This document shows, one piece after another, positions 1-5,683 of a stretch of DNA of 9,945 bases. The position numbers and the translations under genes were made by a program. The notes beneath the pieces are model-generated. The model made no database searches, was not told the DNA's origin, and saw only the letters and a list, made by a program, of their open reading frames with translations. Positions within the stretch are counted from its first letter, which is position 1. Each line of letters begins with the position of its first letter. Source of the stretch: Candidatus Bipolaricaulota bacterium (lineage in GTDB: Bacteria; Bipolaricaulota; Bipolaricaulia; UBA7950; UBA9294); assembly GCA_030612565.1 (NCBI GenBank), contig JAUWNQ010000009.1, positions 1 to 9,945 of the forward strand, in the 5' to 3' direction.

Positions 1-1386
1 CGGTTTGCGACCGCCATTGATTCACGAATGCGCGTCCTCAACGATTCGTTTCCCTATGACCGTCGTCTTGCCCTCGTCGATGTGCGTGGGAGCATCGCCT
101 ACGCCAGCTCGCTATTCGACGTCGGTCTGCTCGCGTCGTCCGAACACGCGGAGATCGTCGCCGGGCTGGAGAAGGTCGCCGAGGAGTTCGCCTCGGCGAC
201 CTTCGAGCCGGCACTCGACGACGAGGATATTCACACCGCGGTCGAGCGACGGCTCACCGAGTTGATCGGCACGCCGGCCAGCAAGCTGCACACCGGGAGA
301 TCGCGCAACGATCAGGTGGCAACGGACCTCCGGTTGTATGTCCTCGAGGCGATTGACGCCCTTAGCGATCAGCTGCGCGGTTTGCAGTCCGCCGTGGTGA
401 CCAAAGCCGAGGGGCACCCGAACGTGGTGATGCCTGGGTATACCCATACGCAACCGGCGCAACCGATACTGTTCAGCCACTGGATGATGTCGTTCTTCTG
501 GAAGTTCGAACGCGATCACGGCCGACTGCAGGATGCACGGAAACGTGCCGCGATCAGCCCGCTCGGATCGGGCGCCCTGTCCGGGACTCCGTTTCCGATC
601 GATCGGGAGGCGCTGGCCAAGGCGCTCGAATTCGACGACGCCTCGGAGAATAGCCTTGATGCGGTCGAGGATCGCGACTTCGTCGTCGAGTTCCTGGCCG
701 CTGCCTCGTTGCTTCAGGTGCACCTGAGCGTCCTGGCTGAAACCCTGATCCTCTGGGCGAGCGAGGCATACTCGTTCGTCCGCCTCGACGAGGCGCACTG
801 CACCGGGTCAAGTCTGATGCCGCAGAAACAGAATCCGGATGCCCTCGAGCTCGTCCGTGGCAAGACCGGACGCGTGTTCGGGCACCTGACCGGCATCTTG
901 ACGACGCTCAAGGGACTTCCGTCCGGCTACAACAAGGACCTCCAGGAGGATAAGGAGGGGCTGTTTGACGTGATCGACACGCTGTCGATCGAGCTGCCGA
1001 TCGTCGCGGACCTCGTGCGCAAGCTGAAGGTGAACGCAGCCAACATGGCTGCCGCGCGCGACAGCACGATGTTGGCGACCGATCTGGCCGACTACCTGGT
1101 GAAGAAAGGAATCCCGTTCCGCGAGGCGCACTACCTCGTCGGATCCATTATACGCGCAGCCGAGACGGCCGGATGTCCGATCGACGTCCTGCCGATCGAG
1201 ACATACCAACAGATCCATTCTGCATTCGACGCCGATGTCTATTGCGTCTTCGATCCCCACCAGGCTGTGGGTCGCCGGACAACCAAAGGAGGAACGGCCC
1301 CGGAAGCAGTCGATCGCCAGATTCGGAATGCGAAGAGCCTCCTAGGCTGTCAAGTTTCAGAATACTGTTTACAGGAGGACGGCTGA
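1..1386 (+). CDS. argH: Argininosuccinate lyase, 5'-truncated by the window edge
   Basis: ArgH splits argininosuccinate into arginine and fumarate, the last step of arginine synthesis, as a cytoplasmic homotetramer. The frame is already open at base 1 (RFATAIDSRMRVLNDS), which aligns with the start of the family just after the usual WGGRF motif. About seven codons are therefore missing and ATG 28 is an internal methionine. Visible family motifs are KLHTGRSRNDQVATDL, PGYTHTQPAQP (histidine region of the active site), SPLGSGALSGT, and the fumarate lyase signature GSSLMPQKQNPD at 805-840, with the catalytic serine loop. KGLPSGYNKDLQEDKEGLF and the C-terminal FREAHYLVG and KGGTAPEAV blocks are intact. 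The signature has Q where many homologues have K (QKQN), at a position the family pattern leaves free. The last residues (GCQVSEYCLQEDG) extend past the usual end. No other arg gene is in view. The family assignment is very secure. Confidence 0.97.
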   Translation, partial: RFATAIDSRMRVLNDSFPYDRRLALVDVRGSIAYASSLFDVGLLASSEHAEIVAGLEKVAEEFASATFEPALDDEDIHTAVERRLTELIGTPASKLHTGRSRNDQVATDLRLYVLEAIDALSDQLRGLQSAVVTKAEGHPNVVMPGYTHTQPAQPILFSHWMMSFFWKFERDHGRLQDARKRAAISPLGSGALSGTPFPIDREALAKALEFDDASENSLDAVEDRDFVVEFLAAASLLQVHLSVLAETLILWASEAYSFVRLDEAHCTGSSLMPQKQNPDALELVRGKTGRVFGHLTGILTTLKGLPSGYNKDLQEDKEGLFDVIDTLSIELPIVADLVRKLKVNAANMAAARDSTMLATDLADYLVKKGIPFREAHYLVGSIIRAAETAGCPIDVLPIETYQQIHSAFDADVYCVFDPHQAVGRRTTKGGTAPEAVDRQIRNAKSLLGCQVSEYCLQEDG

Positions 1387-1658
1387 GAGGCTAGGGGCCG
1401 TTGGGGTCTGGTATTTATTCTTGGTGTTTCGCTTCTCCCTTGCCAGACAGATACCGGCTGAAGAGAGATCTTTCCCAAAGATGTAAACATAGGCCTAGAT
1501 CGAGGGAATAGGAGATCTATTTGCAGGATTACTCTCGGCATTGCCAGTACTTCTTCGATGCTCATCTTGCACGAGTCACCACGTGAGGTCGTTTGACACG
1601 AAGACCCTCGTTACAATGAGCGAATCTTCGCAGAGGTAGAAACAGAAGAGAGGCTCCG
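1387..1658. other. Intergenic gap between argH and the EamA gene
   Basis: No convincing gene or strong terminator is seen. There is no stem followed by a T run after argH. A loose inverted repeat, TAGATC (1496-1501) and GATCTA (1514-1519), is present, and the promoter-like stretch near 1593-1617 is listed separately. By eye the base composition is less G+C rich than in argH. Confidence 0.5.
1593..1630 (+). promoter_or_regulatory. Possible promoter and dyad before the EamA gene
   Basis: TTGACA (1593-1598) matches the sigma-70 -35 consensus fully and TACAAT (1612-1617) matches the -10 at five of six bases, but the spacer is only 13 nt, well short of the usual 16-18. An inverted repeat CGAAGA (1599-1604) and TCTTCG (1625-1630), with an inner CTC/GAG pair, brackets the -10-like hexamer. 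It could be an operator dyad, or chance. The spacing makes ordinary sigma-70 use doubtful. Confidence 0.25.
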
Positions 1659-2536
1659 ATGACCATTGTCGCAATCTTGCTTGCCCTCGGAGCCGCGGTT
1701 GCATGGTCTCTGGAGACGGTCCTGGCTAAGCCTGGTCTGCGGCGTATGGATATGTTCTCCTATGCTGCTGTTCGCCCTCTGTTTGCACTGCTCTTTGTCG
1801 TCCCATTCGGGTTGTGGCCTCCGGGTTCCAGTTTCCTGGGTGGCGACTGGGGGTGATCGCCGCAGTCGCCGGGGTCATCGATTCGTTCGTTGGATCGATG
1901 CTCTTCTACTTCAGCGTAAAGCGGGTACCCGCGCATGAAGCGAGCTCTCTCGCCAACACGGCCCCTTTCTGGGGTGTTGTCGCCTCCGTATTCATCCTTG
2001 GGGAGCGACTGCAGCCGGTCCTCTTTGTCGCTGCCTTGTTCGTCGTCCTGGGCGCTTTCTTCCTCGTAAACCGGCGGGATGATGAATCGGCGGTTTGTTT
2101 AAGCTGGAGCGCATTATCTGCTCTTGGATCCGGGGTCCTGTGGGGCGTGGTCGAGACGGTACCGGCAAAGTACTGTCTGACTAATGGAATGTCCGTGGGC
2201 ACCTTTCAATTGATCTTGATTGCCTCCTCTGGGGTTGCCTGGGGCGCGGCGGCGCTGATCCGATCACGGAGGACTCCGCTTCACTTCCCGCGTCGGGGTG
2301 TAATGATCGCCTTTGTCACCGCATTTCTGGGGTACGCCCTCGCTTGGGTCCTATGGCTCTCCGGGGTCAAACTGGTACCGGCTAGCTTGCTCTCGCCCGT
2401 GCGTGGGTCGATGACCCTGTTCACGTTCCTATTCAGCGTGATCTTATTGCGCGAGCGTCCCTCCCGCAGATCGGCCCTCGGAGCGCTATTGGTCCTGTGT
2501 GGAGTCCTTCTCGTTTCGATCCTTGGTTCCGCGTAA
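1659..2536 (+). pseudogene. EamA-family (DMT) transporter, split by a one-base frameshift
   Basis: This is a drug/metabolite-transporter superfamily permease with two five-helix EamA halves. The first frame starts at ATG 1659 after an AGAGAGG ribosome site (1647-1653) and ends at TGA 1854-1856. The rest continues in another frame from about 1853 to the TAA at 2534-2536. Adding one G to the G5 run at 1849-1853 joins them as GGDWG-VIAAVAGVIDS and gives 292 residues, the normal length for this family. The two halves show the internal repeat: AAVAWSLETVLAKPG near the start and SGVLWGVVETVPAKYC in the middle, each followed by helices and ending in ILGERL or LLRERP blocks typical of EamA. No stop or gap occurs elsewhere. 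The substrate cannot be told. The break could be a real mutation, a homopolymer sequencing error, or (less likely) recoding. Confidence 0.85.
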
Positions 2537-2539
2537 TCA

Positions 2540-2563
2540 CTTTGAGAAGAATCTCGTTAAAGC
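2540..2563. terminator. Weak hairpin between two convergent genes
   Basis: GAGA (2544-2547), loop AGAA, then TCTC (2552-2555), flanked by CTTT (2540-2543) and AAAG (2559-2562). It sits between the EamA stop and the end of the minus-strand lipoprotein gene, where a bidirectional terminator would be expected. The stem is short and A/T rich and no T run follows, so this is a weak call. Confidence 0.25.
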
Positions 2564-3339
2564 CAGGGCTCGATGTTGCGATCCCGGAGGCGGATCGGAT
2601 GATCTGAATAGCGGATGATCCCCTGCCGATCGATCACAAAGGTATGAGGGATCCCGGATACACCGTAGAGGGTCTTGACTGCCTGTGCTGCTGTCGGGGA
2701 CTCCCACAGAACCACCAGGTCCGAGAATTCGTTCTCTTCGAGGAAGGTCGAAATATTCGCCATATCCGGATCGAGGCTGACCGCGACGACTACCAACCCC
2801 GCGCTCTGGTAACGTTTTCCCAGCTCGTCCAAGTGCGGCATGGAGCTACGACATGGCAGACACCAACTCGCCCAGAAGTCGAGGATGATGACCTTCCCAC
2901 GGAAGTCGGAGAGGGAGATGCTCTCTCCTTGAAGATCTTTGAGGGTAAACCCAGGGGCAAGATCTCCAATATTCGTTCCCACGGGGACCTCCTCCGTTGG
3001 ATCAAATACGGTAACCATGCGCACAGTGCTATTTGCTGCTCCCTTATCGTCGGTGACGGTGAGCCGCACCTCGTAGCTTCCAAAAGAGGAATAGGTATGG
3101 GTCGCAGCCGATTCCATCCCGGTGGACCCATCCCCAAATTGCCATTCGTAGGCGAGGATCGTGCCATCAGAGTCGTAGGAAGATGTGGCATCGAAAAAGA
3201 CCGAAAGTGGAGAAGGACCCGAAGCAGGACTACGGGCGAAGCTTGCTATTGGTAAGGCGTTTCTCTCCAGGCATCCGGCAAGTAAGGTTGCAATGCTCGT
3301 CAGAAGAACGAATATGACAAACGCCTTTCGCTTTCTCAA
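2557..3339 (-). CDS. Lipoprotein with PKD domain and TlpA/ResA-like thioredoxin domain
   Basis: This is a predicted envelope-anchored thiol-disulfide protein of 260 residues. TTG 3339 is the preferred start because GAGGGAG (plus-strand 3347-3353) lies 7 nt upstream and the result is a compact signal peptide, MRKRKAFVIFVLL then LLAGC with lipid-bearing Cys 23. ATG 3396 in the same frame would add 19 basic residues and has no comparable ribosome site. A PKD-like Ig fold spans about residues 28-112 (DSDGTILAYEWQFGDG, HTYSSFGSYEVRLTVTD). A thioredoxin fold follows from about 124 to the end, in the TlpA/ResA/peroxiredoxin style: GDLAPGFTLKDLQG, DFWASWCLPCRSSMPHL with redox pair C160/C163, and the cis-proline loop SGIPHTFVID. 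Such proteins usually reduce or exchange disulfides in exported proteins or cytochromes. The PKD part may be a spacer or binding module. No cytochrome genes lie beside it, so the partner is unknown. Confidence 0.9.
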   Translation of the reverse strand: MRKRKAFVIFVLLTSIATLLAGCLERNALPIASFARSPASGPSPLSVFFDATSSYDSDGTILAYEWQFGDGSTGMESAATHTYSSFGSYEVRLTVTDDKGAANSTVRMVTVFDPTEEVPVGTNIGDLAPGFTLKDLQGESISLSDFRGKVIILDFWASWCLPCRSSMPHLDELGKRYQSAGLVVVAVSLDPDMANISTFLEENEFSDLVVLWESPTAAQAVKTLYGVSGIPHTFVIDRQGIIRYSDHPIRLRDRNIEPWL

Positions 3340-3346
3340 TGTAGAA

Positions 3347-3383
3347 CTCCCTCGCTTTCTTCTCAAAGAAGCGAGGCCCCTCG
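3347..3383 (-). promoter_or_regulatory. Leader hairpin overlapping the lipoprotein ribosome site
   Basis: Read on the minus strand, CCTCGCTT (3376-3369) pairs with AAGCGAGG (3357-3350). A further 3 bp form inside, past a one-base bulge, closing a 4-nt loop. The 3' arm contains the first half of the GAGGGAG ribosome site for TTG 3339. Just upstream, CGAG (3383-3380) could instead pair with CTCG (3375-3372), which would compete with the larger stem. The pairing is seen directly. Control of translation is inference. Confidence 0.4.
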
Positions 3384-3495
3384 TAAGGAGCCCCATTTCG
3401 ATCTTCTTCGGCCTATCGAGCCTGTTGTCTTTCTTGGAGGTAACAACCTTTTGCTCTCGTATGCTATTATCTTAACGGGTGGTTGCGAGGAAAGT

Positions 3496-3576
3496 ATGAG
3501 TAGGATATGGAGATTTCGTGAACCTGGATCGTTCAAGCGGATCTACTCACTTGGCTACGCCCCTACCTGCTATTGA
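3496..3576 (+). CDS. Possible 26-residue small ORF
   Basis: ATG 3496 is preceded by GAGG (3487-3490) with a 5-nt spacer, a good ribosome site, and opens a frame of 26 codons ending at TGA 3574-3576. The peptide begins MSRIWRFREPG and ends GYAPTCY. It is basic and aromatic, with no signal peptide or membrane helix. The stop codon overlaps the TTGACA of the next promoter. I do not recognise it. It could be a leader peptide or chance, and only the ribosome site supports it. Confidence 0.2.
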   Translation: MSRIWRFREPGSFKRIYSLGYAPTCY

Positions 3577-3601
3577 CATCCGGGGGCTTTGGGTGTATAG
3601 G
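3573..3601 (+). promoter_or_regulatory. Sigma-70-like promoter for the sigma factor operon
   Basis: TTGACA (3573-3578, six of six), a 17-nt spacer, and TATAGG (3596-3601, four of six). This is the best housekeeping promoter seen in the window. A transcript would start near 3608, at the foot of the first hairpin, leaving an untranslated leader of roughly 350 nt before the sigma gene ATG at 3955. It may give basal expression of the sigma/anti-sigma pair. Activity is inferred from the hexamers only. Confidence 0.5.
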
Positions 3602-3606
3602 GTTGT

Positions 3607-3674
3607 GCCCACGAGTGGTTCTCAGCAGTACGTGGGTCATCGGGCGGCTTGCAGGTGGAAATGGCTGCCCGATG
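3607..3674 (+). ncRNA. Two tandem hairpins, candidate structured leader RNA
   Basis: Hairpin 1 pairs CCCACG (3608-3613) with CGTGGG (3631-3636). Hairpin 2 pairs CATCGGGCGGC (3638-3648) with GCTGCCCGATG (3664-3674), an 11-bp stem with one G-U pair and a 15-nt loop. They follow each other with one base between them. The loop of hairpin 1 holds TCTCA (3620-3624), which could pair with TGAGA (3680-3684) beyond hairpin 2. I recognise no known riboswitch core. It does not look like an intrinsic terminator because no T run follows directly. Confidence 0.4.
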
Positions 3675-3954
3675 TTCATTGAGACAGCAACAATCTTTCT
3701 TTCACCCAGTATGAAATCACAGTTTCCTTCACTCGCCGTGGGAGAGGTATCCGAGACAGCTCCGTCCCAAATGCTCTGGTAGGCTCAGCGCGGCGCGAAC
3801 TCAGCAGCACCTCTTCCCGAACGGATCGCTCCCTCGATCGTGGACGGCCAGCCGTTTCATCACAGGACACACCATTGCTCCATCCTATCTTCACGAAATT
3901 TCCATATCTCACTGAAAGAATAAAAGTGACTTAGACCTATGAAAAGGTGGTCCG

Positions 3955-4575
3955 ATGAGCCTGTTTCACAAACCCTCTTTGGAGGCATCCGTCGAGCACG
4001 GTGAACCTTGCGGGGCCGAAGCGCGTATTCTTTATAAGGGGCTGACCAAGGGAGAAAGATGGCAGGCCAATCCGGATGCGTTTGCGGATTTTTTCCATCG
4101 CTACAGTGCCATGGTGCTCAGAACGGCTTACTTGGTGCTTGGGGACAAAGAGGAGGCCAAGGACGCGCTCCAAGAGGTCTTCCTCAAGGCGTGGCAGGCG
4201 CGTCAGGTTTTCGATCCTGCCAAGGGGAACGTTTCGGCCTGGTTGCACCGGATCACCGTCAACCTTTGCGTGAGCAAGCGCCGGAAGAGGCGGCCGCTCG
4301 TCCTGCCCGAGGAGTCCTTTAAGCCTATGGTTTCTTCGGACCCAAATCCAGCCGACGAGTTCAAGAAGGGGAGATTGATGATGGCGCTAGACTCACTTCC
4401 ACCGAAACATCGCGAGGTCGTGGTGCTGAGGTACTTCGACGACCTATCCTACAAGGAGATCGCACAGGCGATGGGCATCCCCGTGGGCACGGTCAAGTCC
4501 CGGCTCAATCATGCCATCAGGAAACTCCGCGCACGTTTAGGGGTGGATGAAAGAGATGAATTGCAAACGGGTTAA
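3955..4575 (+). CDS. ECF-type RNA polymerase sigma factor
   Basis: This sigma-70-family extracytoplasmic-function factor has 206 residues. Region 2 spans about 40-110: NPDAFADFFHRY, the region 2.2 core DALQEVFLKAW at 70-80, and FDPAKGNVSAWLHRITVN, which binds the -10. Region 4 spans about 141-195: LDSLPPKHREVVVLRYFDDLSYKEIAQ, with the helix-turn-helix GIPVGTVKSRLNHA, which binds the -35. There are no sigma regions 1 or 3, as expected for the class. ATG 3955 follows an AAGGTGG-type site (3944-3950). The N-terminus is about 25-30 residues longer than usual, and this extra stretch coincides with a promoter-like sequence at 4002-4029. A shorter start is therefore possible, but no good in-frame ATG, GTG or TTG follows it; only CTG 4042 is near. 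The gene overlaps its anti-sigma by 29 nt. It probably activates the 5606 promoter and its own locus. Confidence 0.95.
   Translation: MSLFHKPSLEASVEHGEPCGAEARILYKGLTKGERWQANPDAFADFFHRYSAMVLRTAYLVLGDKEEAKDALQEVFLKAWQARQVFDPAKGNVSAWLHRITVNLCVSKRRKRRPLVLPEESFKPMVSSDPNPADEFKKGRLMMALDSLPPKHREVVVLRYFDDLSYKEIAQAMGIPVGTVKSRLNHAIRKLRARLGVDERDELQTG
4001..4029 (+). promoter_or_regulatory. ECF-type promoter copy 1, inside the sigma gene 5' end
   Basis: TGAACC (4002-4007), a 16-nt spacer and CGTATT (4024-4029). ECF promoters commonly carry an AAC-containing -35 and a CGT-type -10 at about this distance. The 29 nt match copy 2 (5605-5633) at 23 positions without gaps, including GGGCCGA in the spacer. Transcription would begin near 4036, within the currently chosen sigma coding region. 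It may be an autoregulatory promoter if the true sigma start is later, or it may drive the anti-sigma. Confidence 0.55.
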
Positions 4576-5608
4576 CAGACGGCTCCTTGCGTACCTCGAC
4601 GGTGAGGTATCGCCGAGGGAACGGAAGAGAATCCAGGCGCACCTCTCCACATGCCCGAGCTGCCGCAGGGAGATCGCGGCCATGGCCACCGTCCAGAGCA
4701 GGCTTCGGCAAGGGCTGGAGGCCGCCGCCGAGGGCCTCTTCGCCCCCCCTGAGGCATGGGAGGAACTTAAAAGAAAGCTCGAAACGGCTCCCAGAACCAC
4801 GTTACGGAAGCTGGCCTGGGAAAAACTGCACACCGGGGCAAGGCTGTTTATCCTGGGGCAGCCGGTTTGGAGGAAGGTGCTGGGGACCGCGATCGCCCTA
4901 GGGATAGCCATCGGGCTCGTGGTGGGGGTCTCGGAACTTCTCCTGCACAGGTCACTGGCGTTGGCGGAGGGGATCATCGAAAACGATCCCCAGGTCCAGA
5001 CGCTGTGTGGAGGGGAAGTAAAGGTGCTAGAGCTAAAGCTAGTGGACGGTAGAGCAGCCGCGGTATGTACAGGAGAACGGGTAGACGGATTCGTTGTTGT
5101 CGAAGTGGACCGCGGGACGAAAAAGGTGACAAAGGTTCAGTTAATGCCGGTCAGGGTCGAGGACGTCGATGGTGGGAAGCTCGTCGTCTTACCCGAAGGG
5201 GGGGAACTGGTCGCCCTGGGACTGATCTTGGGCAAGGAGGACTGGACCGTAGAGGTCAGCCTCGAGGGAGGAGAGCGGCGCCCGGCTGAATGGCCGCAGC
5301 GGGACGTAAGTCTCGTGGCAACCTCTAGGGGGTCGGCCACCCCTCCGCTGACCGGTGAGAAAGTGGCGTGGAGCGTCGAATCGGCGAAGTCCGACCCACA
5401 GGTGCAGGAGCTCCTGAAGAGAGGGGGCAGGAGCACGGCGGTTACGGAAGCCTATGGGGTCCAGATCGAGGAGGGACCCACGGCGGAGACTGAGTTCACC
5501 GCGGTCACGCTTGCGGGGGCGCAAATCATGATCGAGCAGGATGGGAAGCGTTGGATCGCTAAGGTTACCCCGGAGGGGGAGGTAGCCGGCATCACCGAGG
5601 CAAAGTGA
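4547..5608 (+). CDS. Membrane anti-sigma factor with zinc finger and duplicated outer domain
   Basis: This 353-residue partner of the ECF sigma factor overlaps it by 29 nt and is probably translationally coupled. Cytoplasmic residues 1-40 form an anti-sigma zinc-binding (zf-HC2/ZAS) domain: C6 and H32-x3-C36-x2-C39 in HLSTCPSC. One membrane helix runs from about 111 to 133 (VLGTAIALGIAIGLVVGVSELLL). The remaining roughly 220 residues lie outside the membrane. They contain two related segments, starting NDPQVQTL (146-153) and SDPQVQEL (282-289), each running to a beta-rich end resembling a PepSY-like unit. The first has Cys 154 and Cys 174; the second has none. ATG 4556 is an alternative start, nine bases downstream, with better spacing from GGTGG (4542-4546). 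In this class the zinc domain holds the sigma factor until the outer domain senses a signal. The stop codon TGA is also the first three bases of promoter copy 2. Confidence 0.9.
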   Translation: MKEMNCKRVNRRLLAYLDGEVSPRERKRIQAHLSTCPSCRREIAAMATVQSRLRQGLEAAAEGLFAPPEAWEELKRKLETAPRTTLRKLAWEKLHTGARLFILGQPVWRKVLGTAIALGIAIGLVVGVSELLLHRSLALAEGIIENDPQVQTLCGGEVKVLELKLVDGRAAAVCTGERVDGFVVVEVDRGTKKVTKVQLMPVRVEDVDGGKLVVLPEGGELVALGLILGKEDWTVEVSLEGGERRPAEWPQRDVSLVATSRGSATPPLTGEKVAWSVESAKSDPQVQELLKRGGRSTAVTEAYGVQIEEGPTAETEFTAVTLAGAQIMIEQDGKRWIAKVTPEGEVAGITEAK

Positions 5609-5633
5609 ACCTCTGCGGGCCGAGCCGCGTATT
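5605..5633 (+). promoter_or_regulatory. ECF-type promoter copy 2, before the DUF4139/efflux operon
   Basis: TGAACC (5606-5611), a 16-nt spacer and CGTATT (5628-5633), with the same hexamers and spacing as copy 1. The -35 begins with the anti-sigma stop codon. A start near 5640 gives a leader of about 45 nt before ATG 5684 and its GAGGTGG ribosome site. The position is what is expected for the main target promoter of the sigma factor encoded upstream. The match to copy 1 is seen directly; the link to this sigma factor is inference. Confidence 0.65.
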
Positions 5634-5683
5634 ACTTAATATCGAGAAGAATAATCGGCTAAACGAAGAAATGAGGTGGCAAC

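Larger units (their letters stand above)
3397..3954. other. Long intergenic region with promoter and structured leader
   Basis: This 558-nt gap lies between the divergent lipoprotein gene and the sigma factor gene. It contains a possible 26-codon reading frame (3496-3576), a good sigma-70-like promoter (3573-3601) and two hairpins (3607-3674). A further hairpin may lie around 3742-3770 (GGGAG with CTCC and CCC). A GATAAT hexamer on the minus strand (plus-strand 3466-3471) could be a -10 for the lipoprotein gene, but has no good -35. Longer open frames here (3573-3782 plus, 3676-3912 minus) show no recognisable family features. Confidence 0.5.

Noticed and set aside
112..798. Long open frame antisense to argH (228 codons)
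   Set aside because: It is the mirror of a strongly conserved enzyme gene in G+C-rich DNA, with no domain features or ribosome site. The same holds for other antisense frames over argH, the anti-sigma and the pump genes.
1849..1856. Programmed -1 frameshifting in the EamA gene
   Set aside because: The G5 run lacks a classic slippery heptamer and I see no clear downstream stimulatory stem; a plain one-base deletion or read error is simpler.
3519..3543. A third GTGAACCT motif that might be another ECF promoter
   Set aside because: The -35-like hexamer is present at 3519-3524, but no CGTATT-like hexamer lies 16 nt downstream; the nearest CGG is at 13 nt and the spacer does not resemble the other two copies.
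3573..3782. 69-codon plus-strand open frame in the long intergenic region
   Set aside because: No recognisable family, no good ribosome site, and it spans the promoter and both hairpins, which explain the region better.
3676..3912. 78-codon minus-strand open frame upstream of the sigma gene
   Set aside because: No domain features or clear ribosome site, and composition looks non-coding. A decayed gene cannot be excluded.
4059..4322. 87-codon frame inside the sigma gene with a decent GGGAG ribosome site
   Set aside because: The sigma frame across the same bases encodes conserved region 2 residues; the alternative product is rich in Gly, Gln and Arg and resembles a shifted-frame shadow.
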